Assembly (NCBI GenBank): GCA_024278835.1
Contig: JAJRSK010000029.1
Location: 62,001-126,000 of the forward strand
From: Campylobacterales bacterium
Lineage (GTDB): Bacteria; Campylobacterota; Campylobacteria; Campylobacterales; QNZT01
Reading direction: 5' to 3'
DNA: 64,000 bases
The notes beneath the pieces were generated by a model. It ran no database searches. It saw only the letters and a program-made list of their open reading frames with translations, and was not told the DNA's origin. A program made the position numbers and the translations under genes. Positions 10,301 through 20,000 of this stretch are shown piece after piece; position 1 is the stretch's first letter; the number at the start of each line of letters is the position of its first letter.

Positions 10301-11109
10301 CTGACCAATTTTTGGATAACGCCGTTATCATCGGGAAAGTGTTTGAAGATGACAATGAAAATGGCATCCAAGACAATGACGAAAAAGGCATTCCTGGTGT
10401 AAGGATAGCTAGTGTTACGGGTATGCTTATCGAAACAGATGGCTATGGTAGGTACCATGTCGCAGATGCAGAGAGTGGTGGATTTGGCGGACGAGGGAAA
10501 AACTATATACTCAAAGTGGACCCAACAACCTTGCCAGAAGGTGCCAAGTTTACAACAGAAAATCCTCGCGTACATCGCATCACCACAGCGGGGCTGAATG
10601 TCATTGACTTTGGTGTGAAGTTACCTAAGGTAGAGAGATTTTCAAAAGAGAGAAAAATCACAAGAGTGAAGATGCAAAAGCAACAAGTAGAAGTCCAAAA
10701 GAGTATCAAAATTGGCTCTATATTCTTTGATTCTGACCAAAATTGTATCCGACCAGATCAAGTGAAATCTCTTTGTGCTATCGCCAATAAACTCAAAGAA
10801 TACCAAGGGGGCTCACTCATGATAGAAGCAAACACCGATGCAAGAGCCCCGATATGGTACAACAAAAAACTCGCTTACAAAAGGGCACAATCAGTTTATA
10901 AAGAGTTAAGAGCACAACTAGGAGATGCCATGATGGGTAAAGTAGAAGTCATTTATGACAACTGCGACAAAGAGGTGAGCTTTGATCCTCGTTATGATTG
11001 GTGGGGCAAGCCAAATATCCCACGCACTAAAAAAGAGTGTACCGAGTTTGGTATCTCAAAAAAGAGATGTAACAGACTGTTAGCTGCCAATAGAGGAGGT
11101 GCATTATGA
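7387..11109 (+). CDS. Large exported protein: GEVEDY, SdrD-B-like repeats, DUF11, OmpA domain
   Basis: A 1240-residue secreted or outer-membrane-linked protein. A signal peptide ends near residue 22 (SSHA). A GEVEDY-type domain follows (about 250-430, with GDAPSSYG and GEVEDY motifs). Then come four SdrD-B/carboxypeptidase-regulatory-like beta-sandwich repeats (about 434, 536, 637 and 735 onward, each beginning SGxV and ending near GxYxxxExD), a DUF11 domain (about 845-975, LTKSVAKKQ), a fifth SdrD-B repeat (about 980) and a C-terminal OmpA-like peptidoglycan-binding domain (about 1105-1210, IFFDSDQ and NTDARA). The OmpA part should hold it to the cell wall while the repeats project. Its stop overlaps the next start (ATGA), indicating translational coupling with the barrel protein. 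A sigma-28-like promoter lies upstream. Confidence 0.8.
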   Translation: MRIFRNFMALFMLFAWATSSHAMSIKLDGSGGLSSGTDCQTGAVYSFGTENSYEGQALDLLVEVINADNDYNNGTTYCTYVKDKTLATNLRDTDADDNVAFEEYKITIVKAGTNTPVEVDRVMLTGYDLDINKNGDTGTDDFYVAADGTFISNGSSVTHTSGTFYGIYTEKIKGWTVDNCDDTAATPDATCRASSIWINGNGLNKVSTFKVRVQNDNAYGEYTGDSYAYRLIQLSFQIEDFGPIFNGQKEYGDAPSSYGEAGGNLDATIMLGSGLPADYENAYQASANATADDTTGKADESAVMIAGTTLSAHAFDADETVTLDISTYGSGYLQLWCDFNSDGDFDDNGEHVVDSQHINNTGESADGITTNTNATSGVTITPITLTIPNTVDTGSSFIRVRFSEGNSAEEQNPRNNVSLRGEVEDYHISFRNKGSISGSVKDEHNNPISGVIIKLIEGSFEINTTTTDEHGNYSFSSVDKGDYTLVETDHSDYISVSDNAGDDNSDNSNTNDNIIPVNLTAGENDTDNHFIDEGYKSISGKVLVDTDGDTIGDKGLLGVRVNLNSCDTNTFLNTTTDANGDFHFENLISGCYTLTEVDPSGYHSVKDMDSKNDNNISLVLGDSDISAQIFIDEPLRTVSGNVKADTNFDEIVDTPLEAVTIELFAFDGALLDTVQTDANGAYQFSTLTPGTYTIIETDPQGYSSLSDIDGDNPNTIMITISESDITDQNFEDQKRISISGVVKVDIDGDEIVDEPLKNSTLIICKVSDPCTPENNIAKVITGDDGAYRFDDLTPGDYQIIEIDKEGYESLGDADGANDNTIKVNLTGNGDVTDKDFDNQAVAPKFIVLTKSVAKKQASIGDFVPYSISVENIDNSYNYAALSIRDVLPAGFKYEKGSAKLLRGTNKTAINASGTSIINFGTFNLQAGEKVTISYLLKVGASVAKGVHTNSATANQNGEDVSNTSRASITIIADQFLDNAVIIGKVFEDDNENGIQDNDEKGIPGVRIASVTGMLIETDGYGRYHVADAESGGFGGRGKNYILKVDPTTLPEGAKFTTENPRVHRITTAGLNVIDFGVKLPKVERFSKERKITRVKMQKQQVEVQKSIKIGSIFFDSDQNCIRPDQVKSLCAIANKLKEYQGGSLMIEANTDARAPIWYNKKLAYKRAQSVYKELRAQLGDAMMGKVEVIYDNCDKEVSFDPRYDWWGKPNIPRTKKECTEFGISKKRCNRLLAANRGGAL

Positions 11110-14100
11110 GACATATAAATACAAAAACTATTTTACTCTCTAGCCTTGTAGCGTCATCACTCTACGCCAATGCTGCCTACACAGCAACGATTTATGATTA
11201 TGCAGAGTGCCAGCCAATCGCTGAGAATGATAGACCTAGTGGCGGTATGGCGCAGAACCGTCGTGTTGATGTCACGCTCAATACTACAGTAATTCAAGAG
11301 CAGATGGTACCCACAAAAACGGTTATCAAGACAAAAGCTTACCTCAACGATGGTGGTGTCATCTGGACAACATCAGACCCTCTTGTGAGTGAAGCACATC
11401 TTGAAATCAAAGCAGATGCACTGTATCAAAGAAATGACGATGCCTTGACATTTTATACCTATAACAACTATAGTGATTATATCGATAGATATGAACTTCT
11501 TGTTGTGAATGCAAGTGATGAGAACCATTTAGTACCTTTAGTGCTACTCAAAGGTGATGGTTTACCAAGTGAGATAAAGTGGGAGGTTGCTAAAGAGAAA
11601 CTGACCTTCACCCCAAAACAAAAGCTCCTCTACACCCTAAGAGTCTATGACAAAGAGGGGCATTTTGATGAGACACACCCTCATGCCTTACGCGTACATG
11701 AGGGCTTGAAAAAGGGAGGCTTTAGAGATATAGAAGGTGAGATTTTTGGTAAATCAGCCATCAAAACACGCTCTATCCCGATAGAAGGTTCACGCGTACG
11801 TGTCTATGGAACTGGTCTTGACCCTGAAAATCTTTTAAAGATAGGGGAACAAGAGATTCGTGTGGATAAGTCTGGAAAATTTGTCTATGAAAAGATAAAA
11901 AAAGCTGGTCACTATGCCATCCCTATCTCTATCATGACAAGCAAAGGTGATATTTATGAAAAAGAGCTCTCATTAAATGTCAAAGCCAATCATATCTTCT
12001 TGGTAGGGTTAGCAGACTTTACTGCAGGTGCCTATAATGTGAGTGGCAATATCAAGCCATTGGAAGCAGATGAACACTTCAATGAAGATATCTTTGTGGA
12101 TGGGCGTCTAGCCTTTTATCTTAAAGGGAAAATTAAAGGCAAATACCTCATCACAGCCCAGATGGATACACAAGAAGCCGATATCAAAGATATGTTTAAA
12201 AATATCCAGAGAAAAGATCCTAGAACTATGTTCAGGAACTTAGATCCTGACCAGTACTACTATGTCTATGGGGATGACTCTCACGCGTACAAAGATACAG
12301 ACTCGCAAGGAAAGCTTTATATACGCGCAGAATGGGATAAATCAAAAGCCGTATGGGGGAATTTCAACACCGGTATCACAGGCAATGAATTTGCCAATAT
12401 CAACCGTTCTCTGTATGGAGCAAAACTCCAGCACTCTTCTATGGGTGTGACCAAGTATGGGGATAATAAAACAGACCTCATTGTCTTTGGTTCAGAAGCA
12501 CAAAGTGCCTATGCCCATAATGAATTTGAAGGGACAGGAGGCTCGCTTTACTACCTAAAACACAGAGACATACTCCAAGGAAGTGAAAAAGTCTGGGTAG
12601 AAGTAAGAGAGAGAAATTCTGAAAGAGTAGCTGAAAAAATCGCACTTTTACGAGGACAAGATTATGAGATAGATGAGATTCAAGGGCGTATCATCTTGAC
12701 CCGTCCTCTCTCTCCTTATGCAAAGATGTCTGGTCCTTCTATTATCAAAGATACGCCTCTTGATGGTAACCGTGTGCTCTTAAAAGTAGATTATGAATAT
12801 CTTCCAGATGAATTTCAATCCAATCAAGCAACGTATGGTGCTAGAGCCAAACAGTGGATAGGGGATTTTTTAGCCATTGGGGCGACTTATGGACATGAGG
12901 GAAGAAGTTCTGGAGATTATGAAGTCAAAGGGGTGGATGTCACACTCAAAGGGGGAGAAAACACCTACATCAAAGCAGAATATGCCACATCCAAATCGCA
13001 ACAATCCAATGGCGCAAGTTTTATATCCATGGATGGAGGGCTAAGCTTTGCTAACATAGAGAACAATTCGCTGAAAAATGATGGCAATGCCTATGGTGTA
13101 GAAGCCAAAGTATCCTTATCAGATTATAAAGCAGTCAAAAATGACACAACGGCATCTGTGTGGTACAAAAAGAGAGAAGAAGGCTTCTCAAATGCCAGAT
13201 TAGGTGCAAGTGATGAAGTAACAGACTATGGTCTTGAAGCGACAAGCTACCTCTCTGATTTTATCAAAGTAACAGGACGAGGTAGTGTATTAGAGCGTGA
13301 TATCAACAAAGATAGTGTGGCTAGTGTAGAAGCAGATGCCACATTGGGAAGTTTTGTACTAGGTGCAGAAGTAAGACATATCGAGCAAGAGGTCAATTCT
13401 CTCCTTCGTGGAAAAGGGACACTTGCTGGTTTGAAATTAAAATACCATATCAACTCCTATTTTGATATCTATGCCGCGGCGCAGACATCGATAGAGGCGG
13501 AAGGAACCTATCATGATAATGACCTTTATACCTTAGGAAGCAATATCAAGATGGGTACATTAACACTCAATGCAGAAGCTAGTACCGGAGATAGAGGTGA
13601 TTCTATCCTCCTTGGTGCAGATTATGGTATCGCTGAGGGCTATAGTGTCTACTCTAACTACATCCTCTCTACGGACTCCACAGAAGGGCATAGAAATATC
13701 TTTACCATGGGTCAACGCTCTCGTATAAGTGATGCCTTGAGTGTTTTTTCTGAACATCAATTTAGCCATAGTGATAAGATGGCAGGTGTGGGCAATAGTT
13801 TTGGTATCGATTATGCCTTTACAAAAGCACTCTTGGCAAACTTAACCTATAACAAAGTCAACTATGATGATGCAAACCAAAGAGATAGAGATGCCTTCTC
13901 TGGCTCGCTTCACTATAGCGATAGAGATGTTACTGCCAGTACTAAGCTAGAGTATCGTGTAGATAAAGGGACAAATCTTAATGAAAAACAGTATCTCACT
14001 ACCAACCGCTTAAGTTACAAAGTCAATCCTTCATGGAGAGTCATGGCAAAGCTAAACTACTCAAAAACGACGGATGAAATCAATGATGCCAAAGAAGCGA

Positions 14101-14606
14101 CATTTACCGAAGCAGGTGTTGGATTTGCTTATAGACCAGTAGAAAATGCGAGATTTAACCTCATCGGTAAATATACCTATCTCTATGATTTATCTACCTT
14201 AGACCAGATAGAAGCAAACCCTGATGAGCGCAGCCATATCTTGAGCGCGGAGATGAGTTATCAACTCTCTTCAAGGTGGAGTTTTGGTTCTAAACTAGGT
14301 GTAAAACTCTATGGGATTAGAGATTCTAGAGATGCTGGTGATTGGTATGAGAGCAACATCTATCTTGGAGCGCTTCGTGCAAATTATCATCTCATCAAAA
14401 GCTGGGATGCCATGCTTGAAGGGCATCTACTCTCAAGCGAAGATGATGGCGTAAAAAAAGGTTTCTTAGTGGGAATCTATAAACATGTGGGTGAGCATGT
14501 CAAGATGGGTGTGGGGTATAACTTCACAGACTTTTCAGATGATTTAACTGAGAGTAACGACTACCAGGCAGGTGGGTGGTTTATCAATGTCATAGGGAAG
14601 TATTAA
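11106..14606 (+). CDS. Outer-membrane beta-barrel partner protein
   Basis: The 1166-residue product has a signal peptide cut near residue 24 (LYANA), a beta-rich periplasmic half and a long C-terminal half of alternating short strands ending in ...VIGKY, a terminal aromatic typical of outer-membrane barrels recognised by BAM. Around residues 370-420 it carries the stretch DPDQYYYVYGDDS and WGNFNTGITG, a pattern I associate with large barrel proteins encoded beside SdrD-B/DUF11/OmpA surface proteins. The gene overlaps its upstream neighbour by four bases, so the two proteins are probably made in fixed ratio and act together. Whether the barrel exports, anchors or merely accompanies the first protein cannot be told. 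No TonB box or plug domain is evident. Confidence 0.65.
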   Translation: MRHINTKTILLSSLVASSLYANAAYTATIYDYAECQPIAENDRPSGGMAQNRRVDVTLNTTVIQEQMVPTKTVIKTKAYLNDGGVIWTTSDPLVSEAHLEIKADALYQRNDDALTFYTYNNYSDYIDRYELLVVNASDENHLVPLVLLKGDGLPSEIKWEVAKEKLTFTPKQKLLYTLRVYDKEGHFDETHPHALRVHEGLKKGGFRDIEGEIFGKSAIKTRSIPIEGSRVRVYGTGLDPENLLKIGEQEIRVDKSGKFVYEKIKKAGHYAIPISIMTSKGDIYEKELSLNVKANHIFLVGLADFTAGAYNVSGNIKPLEADEHFNEDIFVDGRLAFYLKGKIKGKYLITAQMDTQEADIKDMFKNIQRKDPRTMFRNLDPDQYYYVYGDDSHAYKDTDSQGKLYIRAEWDKSKAVWGNFNTGITGNEFANINRSLYGAKLQHSSMGVTKYGDNKTDLIVFGSEAQSAYAHNEFEGTGGSLYYLKHRDILQGSEKVWVEVRERNSERVAEKIALLRGQDYEIDEIQGRIILTRPLSPYAKMSGPSIIKDTPLDGNRVLLKVDYEYLPDEFQSNQATYGARAKQWIGDFLAIGATYGHEGRSSGDYEVKGVDVTLKGGENTYIKAEYATSKSQQSNGASFISMDGGLSFANIENNSLKNDGNAYGVEAKVSLSDYKAVKNDTTASVWYKKREEGFSNARLGASDEVTDYGLEATSYLSDFIKVTGRGSVLERDINKDSVASVEADATLGSFVLGAEVRHIEQEVNSLLRGKGTLAGLKLKYHINSYFDIYAAAQTSIEAEGTYHDNDLYTLGSNIKMGTLTLNAEASTGDRGDSILLGADYGIAEGYSVYSNYILSTDSTEGHRNIFTMGQRSRISDALSVFSEHQFSHSDKMAGVGNSFGIDYAFTKALLANLTYNKVNYDDANQRDRDAFSGSLHYSDRDVTASTKLEYRVDKGTNLNEKQYLTTNRLSYKVNPSWRVMAKLNYSKTTDEINDAKEATFTEAGVGFAYRPVENARFNLIGKYTYLYDLSTLDQIEANPDERSHILSAEMSYQLSSRWSFGSKLGVKLYGIRDSRDAGDWYESNIYLGALRANYHLIKSWDAMLEGHLLSSEDDGVKKGFLVGIYKHVGEHVKMGVGYNFTDFSDDLTESNDYQAGGWFINVIGKY

Positions 14607-14636
14607 GCAGCAGGGAGGGAGTTTATCTTTCCCTAC

Positions 14637-14663
14637 TACATAAAATACAATTATTGTCGATTT
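14637..14663 (+). promoter_or_regulatory. Weak sigma-28-like site before the sensor kinase gene
   Basis: TACA at 14637-14640, a 15-base spacer and GTCGATTT at 14656-14663 resemble, with one mismatch in each box, the promoters before the large exported-protein genes. A TATAAT-like hexamer at about 14670 could instead serve sigma-70, so this call is tentative. Confidence 0.25.
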
Positions 14664-14710
14664 AGATTTATAATAGCATGCTCTTAGGGAAGCATATGTA
14701 AGGAGAAGTA

Positions 14711-16897
14711 GTGCCTAAAAAGTTTTCACATTTTATTTTTCTCATCACCTTTGTTCTCACCTTAATTATCACCCTCTCTTTAAGTATTTTAAATGTTAAT
14801 AGCCTTCATCAAGAGTCTATTGACAGATTAAAAGAACAAGGAATAGTGCAACTACAAAATCAAATATCCCAGATAGACGATAGTCTCTCTATCATCACCA
14901 ACTATTCAGCAGCGTTAACCAAAGCCACCCAAACATGTATATCTTATGATAAAAACAGCATTGAAAGACTTTTTAAAAATCTATTTTTAAAAGAACTTGG
15001 TGTATTTCAACTACGCTTATTGAGTGACAAAGGGATGGAACTGATTAGATATAATCTCGATACAAAAGGTGAAGTCATAAAGTCTCACAATTTGCAAGAC
15101 AAATCAAAAAGGTATTATTTTAAAGAAGCACAAAGTTTGCAGTTGGGAAAACAATATATCTCCAAACTTGATTTAAATGAAGAAAATGGCAAGATAGAGA
15201 TACCTCATAAAAAAACAATCCGCGTAGTACAAAAAGTGATTATCTCAAATAAACTCTATTATCTTGTCGTCAATTACAACTTAAGCACCACACTCAAAAC
15301 CGCGCTCGACACAGCCCAATATAATCTATTTTTTGTTGAAAAAGATGGACAGATAAATATGCATCTTGATGCTAGATATGCGTTTTCTAAACAACAAAAT
15401 AAAAATCTTTTTTGGCATGATATCCTTGACACCAAAGAGGAGTTTATAAGCCAACAAAGATTAAAATCCCTTCCCTACGATGTTCTCATATCTCTTAAAA
15501 AATCTGAAATAGATGCTTTAAATACTATAAAAATCACACTTTTAAAAAAGATGGCAATCATAGCCCTACTCATCTCTTTCATCATCTCTTCTTTGCTGTA
15601 CTACTTTTTAAGCAAATATCTCAATAAATTAAGCACCAATGTACTCTATACGATGCGAAATAGAAACATTCGTATACCTATGCATTTTCAAGAATTTGAA
15701 GAGATATTGGATAAAGTAAAAAGACAACAACATATCATCCAACACAATCTACAAGCACTTCAGGCACAAAAAGAATTCACCCACTCTATTTTAGATTCTC
15801 AATCCAACATAGTACTTATCACTGATGGTATAACATTAAAAAATGCCAACAAAGCTATGCTTGATTTTTTCAATTTTAACTCTCTTAAAGAATTTAACGA
15901 AGCACACGACTGTATCTGTGACTTCTTTATCCCTGAAAAAGGGTATTTAATCAAAGAGAAGAAAGGTAAAACATGGCTAAATGTTGTACTTGAAGATATC
16001 ACAAAAACCCAAAAAGTGATGATGGTAGATAGTCAGGGAGAGAAGAGAATCTTCCAAATATTTACCGAAAGATTAAAAGACAATGATAATAATTTTGTAC
16101 TCTCACTTTCTGATATTACCCAGTTACATACATTTCAAGTCTCTTTAGAAGAAAAAGTACAACAACAGATCAGCCAGATAAGAGAAAAAGAGCAACAACT
16201 TCTCCATCAATCACGTCTTGCGCAAATGGGAGAGATGATCAGCATGATAGCACATCAATGGCGTCAACCCCTCAGTGTTATCTCAAGTACAGCAGCGAAC
16301 CTCTCTTTTAAATTAATGATGGATGATATTGATAAAAAAGAGTTTATAAAAGAGATTGCACATATCGATGACTACTCTCAAAAACTCTCAAAAACCATTG
16401 ATGACTTTAGAGGATTTTTTAAAGAGGACAATACAAAAGAAAAAACGACCTTAGAAGAAATGGTCACTAGCACCACAGCTATCATAAAAGATTCTGTAGA
16501 AAATAAAAATATCACCATAAAAAATATTTTTACCTGTCACAAAGAAATTGAGACGTATGCAAATGATGTAAAACAAGTACTTTTGAACTTACTCAAAAAT
16601 GCTGAAGATATACTTATCAATAGAAAGATTAAAAATCCTTCTATCATGATAGAAACATCTTGTGATGAACATACCTATACCATCATGGTAAAAGATAACG
16701 CAAATGGGATTCCTGAAGATATCAAAGAAAAGATATTTGACCCCTATTTCTCAACAAAAGAAGAAAAAAATGGTGTGGGGCTAGGACTGTATATGTCAAA
16801 AAATATTATAGAAGAGCATTGTGATGGTCTGCTTACCGCGACAAATGATACAGATGGTGCTGTCTTTACTATCACCTTTAAAAGAGGTCTATCATGA
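14711..16897 (+). CDS. Membrane sensor histidine kinase (Cache-like, PAS, HisKA, HATPase)
   Basis: A 728-residue two-component sensor. Two membrane helices (about 8-28 and 278-298) bracket a periplasmic domain of about 245 residues that resembles dCache sensors ([11 protein letters not shown] followed by KRYYFKEA). Inside the cell follow a coiled coil, a PAS domain (about 355-475), a second coiled coil, the phospho-acceptor motif [10 protein letters not shown] with His515, and an ATPase domain with an N-box (about 615-630), DNANGI and [10 protein letters not shown]. The start is GTG at 14711 after an AAGGAG site. The stop overlaps the next ATG within a TATCATGATA palindrome. The response regulator at 17191 is the likely partner. 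The ligand is unknown. Confidence 0.88.
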   Translation: MPKKFSHFIFLITFVLTLIITLSLSILNVNSLHQESIDRLKEQGIVQLQNQISQIDDSLSIITNYSAALTKATQTCISYDKNSIERLFKNLFLKELGVFQLRLLSDKGMELIRYNLDTKGEVIKSHNLQDKSKRYYFKEAQSLQLGKQYISKLDLNEENGKIEIPHKKTIRVVQKVIISNKLYYLVVNYNLSTTLKTALDTAQYNLFFVEKDGQINMHLDARYAFSKQQNKNLFWHDILDTKEEFISQQRLKSLPYDVLISLKKSEIDALNTIKITLLKKMAIIALLISFIISSLLYYFLSKYLNKLSTNVLYTMRNRNIRIPMHFQEFEEILDKVKRQQHIIQHNLQALQAQKEFTHSILDSQSNIVLITDGITLKNANKAMLDFFNFNSLKEFNEAHDCICDFFIPEKGYLIKEKKGKTWLNVVLEDITKTQKVMMVDSQGEKRIFQIFTERLKDNDNNFVLSLSDITQLHTFQVSLEEKVQQQISQIREKEQQLLHQSRLAQMGEMISMIAHQWRQPLSVISSTAANLSFKLMMDDIDKKEFIKEIAHIDDYSQKLSKTIDDFRGFFKEDNTKEKTTLEEMVTSTTAIIKDSVENKNITIKNIFTCHKEIETYANDVKQVLLNLLKNAEDILINRKIKNPSIMIETSCDEHTYTIMVKDNANGIPEDIKEKIFDPYFSTKEEKNGVGLGLYMSKNIIEEHCDGLLTATNDTDGAVFTITFKRGLS

Positions 16898-17184
16898 TAG
16901 AAACCCTCTCAAAAATGCCGCAGATTCAAAATCCCACTCTCATGACAGAGAACTATCATGATAACAATACCCATACTTTAATTGTCAAAGATAATGCAAA
17001 GGGTATTTCAGCCGATATACAAGAGAGGATTTTTGATCCCTATTTTTCAACCAAAAAAGAGAAAGATGGTACAGGTTTAGGACTTTATATGTCCAAAACT
17101 ATTATAGAAGAGCATTGCAAAGGTAGCATCAGAGTCAAAAATGACCATGAAGGTGCTGTTTTTACCATAACGATAAAAGGATAA
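16894..17184 (+). CDS. Truncated HATPase fragment, duplicate of the kinase C-terminus
   Basis: The 96-residue product repeats the last third of the preceding kinase: [22 protein letters not shown] aligns with [22 protein letters not shown] in shorter blocks, followed by [16 protein letters not shown] against [16 protein letters not shown]. It has the G1 and G2 boxes but lacks the N-box helix that holds magnesium-ATP and any His domain, so it cannot be a kinase by itself. It starts inside the upstream stop (ATGA overlap) and ends six bases before the response regulator, so it is embedded in the operon. Either it is a decaying tandem duplication or a small regulator that binds the kinase or competes with it. 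The divergence at many positions with an open frame argues that it has been kept for some time. Confidence 0.75.
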   Translation: MIETLSKMPQIQNPTLMTENYHDNNTHTLIVKDNAKGISADIQERIFDPYFSTKKEKDGTGLGLYMSKTIIEEHCKGSIRVKNDHEGAVFTITIKG

Positions 17185-17190
17185 GCATAG

Positions 17191-17643
17191 ATGACAAACG
17201 ATATCGAAAAAATCAAAACCTTGATGGAATTTACAAAAACCTTAAAAATTTTATATGTAGAAGACAATGAAGAGGCAAGAATACAGACACTCAAAATGTT
17301 ACATAACTTTTTTTCACATATCGACACAGCAGTAGATGGTTTGAATGGTTTAGAGAAATTTAGCGCCTATCATGATAATACAGGGAACTTTTACGACCTT
17401 ATCATTTCTGATATCAATATGCCCAACATGGATGGCATCACGATGAGTAAAGAGATTGTCAAACAAAATCCACAACAACAAATCATCGTGATATCTGCCT
17501 TTAATGACACAAAAAACTTTGAAGCAGCCTTGGCTTCAGGAGTGACGCACTATATCCATAAACCCATCGAATTAAAGGCTTTGATTTCCACGATAGAAAA
17601 AGCTATCGCCCCGACACAAGCCTTCGCACTCGTAGACGCTTAA
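17191..17643 (+). CDS. Single-domain response regulator (CheY-like)
   Basis: The 150-residue protein consists of one receiver domain: acidic pair in LYVEDNE (about residues 21-27), phospho-accepting Asp74 in IISDINMPNMDG, and the conserved lysine in HYIHKPIE (about 127). There is no output domain, so it must act through protein contacts or pass phosphate on. It is the last gene of the kinase operon. Its stop overlaps that of the convergent phosphodiesterase gene by four bases inside a 20-bp palindrome. The Tyr-His-Asp at residues 60-62 is encoded by a TATCATGATA copy. Confidence 0.9.
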   Translation: MTNDIEKIKTLMEFTKTLKILYVEDNEEARIQTLKMLHNFFSHIDTAVDGLNGLEKFSAYHDNTGNFYDLIISDINMPNMDGITMSKEIVKQNPQQQIIVISAFNDTKNFEAALASGVTHYIHKPIELKALISTIEKAIAPTQAFALVDA

Positions 17644-17651
17644 GCGTCTAC
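17632..17651. terminator. 20-bp perfect palindrome over two convergent stop codons
   Basis: GTAGACGCTTAAGCGTCTAC is its own reverse complement and contains both TAA stops (plus strand 17641-17643, minus strand 17640-17642). As RNA it folds into an eight-pair stem with a TTAA loop from either direction. No U-run follows, so it would be a weak terminator. Because of it, both proteins end in the same residues, Val-Asp-Ala. Confidence 0.5.
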
Positions 17652-20000
17652 ACTCTCAGTATACTGTTCCTTAAGTAGATACTTTTTAGCATACGCTTCA
17701 TAGGCTTTAGACTCTTTTAAAAAACTGATAATATCACTATCTAATTCATAGGCTCTTGCCATAGACTCTAAGATTTGGAATGTCTCTTCAATCGTTTTTG
17801 GACGTTTATAAGGTCTATCATTGGCCGTTAAGGCTTCAAAGATATCCACAATCGCCATCAGCCTTCCCTCAAAAGAGATGTCATCTGCTTTTAATCCTTT
17901 AGGATACCCCTTGCCATTTAACTTTTCATGGTGGGCAGAAGCGATTTCATTGACGCGTGCAAACTTTTTAGGAAATGTCAGCATTTCTAACATCTCATTG
18001 GATATTTTGGCATGTTCGTTTATTTTTTGGCGCTCTTTGTCTGTCAGGGTACCCCGTACGATGGAGAGGTTGAGAGACTCATCAGGAGAAAGAAGCGTAA
18101 AAGATTCTCCCTCTATCTGATAGCTTTGATTTGCAATACTTTCAATTCTCTTTACATCCTTATCGCTTAAAACAGCCACAGGTTGATTTACCTTTTCTAA
18201 AAATGCCAAGTCATCATCCAATTTAGCAACGACGATTTCATACTCCTCTTCCAAGGCTTTTGCTTCTCGTTTTTTTCTTTTTGCCAATAATTCTATCTTC
18301 TCTTCTAACATCTGCGATTTAAGCGCACTTTTCAGATAAGCAAAACGCATCTTTATCTCAGATATGCGATCATAAATCGTTTCTAATTTCGTGGCTTTAT
18401 CAAGTATATACTCTGGTGTGGCAATTTTACCTATATCGTGCATCCATGCGGCAACTTCTAACTCTTTTAAGGCATCTTTTGTGTAGGTGACATCTCTAAA
18501 TACTGTCTTATCCGCATCTATCTTAGAGGAGAAAATCTTCATCAATGCCGCCACTCTCTCAATATGCCCATACCCATAAGGAGATTTAGCACTCAAAGCC
18601 ACAGAGATACTCTTTAAAAAAGAGAGTAACAAGCCTTCTAGGTCATCAATCAATTTATTTTTAGTGATAGCGGTTGCCGCCCAGTTGGCATACGTGCTCG
18701 TCATCTCGATATCACTCTTATCATACGCGATATAACTATCTTCGCTTTTTTTATTGATGAGTTGTACCACCCCTACCACTTCACCATCTTGGTCAATCAT
18801 AGGGATAACCAACATCGACTTTGTACGATAGTTATTGGCTCTGTCAAACTTCTTTACCCCTTCAAAAGAGAAGCCATCGATATTATAGAGATAGACATCA
18901 GGAACATTGGTGGTCTGTTTTTTTAGTGCCGCAATGGCTGAAATATTTTCGCTATTTTCTTTGCCATCATGATAGAGTTTTACACAAGGGAAATTGGGGT
19001 CATTGACATAGATATTTAACTTTTTGTTGATGAGGGATTTAAAGCATAACTTTTCATTCTCTTTGAGATAAATCGTCCCCCCTTCGGAGTTGGTATAAGC
19101 AATAGCCTCTTTTAAAATCATCTCCAAAATTTTACCAAGGTCTTTCTCTTGAGAGAGCGCGGTGGAGATTTGCATCACACTCTGGTTACTATCACCATTT
19201 CGTTGTCTATTTTTGAGGTATTCACCATCTTGTAAAATCCGATTTCTACCCTCAAGCAAGCCATAGGCTTTTAACTCTTTAGTAATCACATCAGCAAATG
19301 CAGGTTTCACATGGGTGATATAGATGTCGATATCTCTATGCTCTTTTTCTAACTCCTCTGCCAAAAGCTTGGGTGTGAGATGTTTGCTCGCATAAGAGAG
19401 CGTTTCAAAGCTTGAAGGAAAAGAGACATCAATAATCAAAGAGTCGATATCCTCATTTAGATCCAATACTTCCCACATAGAACGTGTGATATAGGTATCC
19501 GTAGCAAAGAGGGTAGAAAAGCTTGCTTTTTTGATAACATACCCACACGTTGGCACAGTGTGCGTGACTGCCACGGGTCGCAAACTCACCGTATCAAAAA
19601 CATACTCTTTATCTAACTCAAGTTCGATAAACTCAGCCGTAGGTGTTTGAGAATGGGGTAACATAATCTCAGGAAAATTGGGCCAGATGGTATCATTAAA
19701 AAAATGCTCTCTTAGGGCTTTTATCGTCTCTTTTAAAGCATATATCTTGAGTGGTTTTTTCATACTCTGATAATAATTGTCCATAAAAAAGGCGATATCT
19801 ACGATATGATCTAAATGCGAATGGGTCAAAAAGATATGCTCTATTTTATAAGCATCTTCTCCCAAACCATTGATGATATTGCCCGCATCGATGACGATGT
19901 TCTCTGCTACTTGTACGCAAGTGGTACCTTTACTCTCTTTACGACTTCCTCCAACACCTAAAAATCGTATATCATTTTTCAACATGTTTAAATACCCCAT
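17640..20000 (-). CDS. MBL-fold (class II cyclic-nucleotide PDE-like), GAF and HD-GYP fusion
   Basis: A 786-residue cytoplasmic protein. Residues 12-255 form a metallo-beta-lactamase fold with THSHLDHI, matching the H-x-H-L-D-H signature of class II cyclic-nucleotide phosphodiesterases (PDE1/CpdP type). A GAF domain follows (about 265-430), then a helical region and an HD-GYP domain with MHDIGK (about 518) and HHEKLNGKGYPKGL (about 687), the metal-binding and signature motifs of cyclic-di-GMP hydrolases. The gene overlaps the end of the adenylate cyclase gene, so product and degrader of cAMP are probably coupled. ATG codons at 20000 and 19985 are both possible starts; neither ribosome site is clearly better. 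Actual substrates of the two catalytic domains are inferred. Confidence 0.82.
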   Translation of the reverse strand: MGYLNMLKNDIRFLGVGGSRKESKGTTCVQVAENIVIDAGNIINGLGEDAYKIEHIFLTHSHLDHIVDIAFFMDNYYQSMKKPLKIYALKETIKALREHFFNDTIWPNFPEIMLPHSQTPTAEFIELELDKEYVFDTVSLRPVAVTHTVPTCGYVIKKASFSTLFATDTYITRSMWEVLDLNEDIDSLIIDVSFPSSFETLSYASKHLTPKLLAEELEKEHRDIDIYITHVKPAFADVITKELKAYGLLEGRNRILQDGEYLKNRQRNGDSNQSVMQISTALSQEKDLGKILEMILKEAIAYTNSEGGTIYLKENEKLCFKSLINKKLNIYVNDPNFPCVKLYHDGKENSENISAIAALKKQTTNVPDVYLYNIDGFSFEGVKKFDRANNYRTKSMLVIPMIDQDGEVVGVVQLINKKSEDSYIAYDKSDIEMTSTYANWAATAITKNKLIDDLEGLLLSFLKSISVALSAKSPYGYGHIERVAALMKIFSSKIDADKTVFRDVTYTKDALKELEVAAWMHDIGKIATPEYILDKATKLETIYDRISEIKMRFAYLKSALKSQMLEEKIELLAKRKKREAKALEEEYEIVVAKLDDDLAFLEKVNQPVAVLSDKDVKRIESIANQSYQIEGESFTLLSPDESLNLSIVRGTLTDKERQKINEHAKISNEMLEMLTFPKKFARVNEIASAHHEKLNGKGYPKGLKADDISFEGRLMAIVDIFEALTANDRPYKRPKTIEETFQILESMARAYELDSDIISFLKESKAYEAYAKKYLLKEQYTESVDA

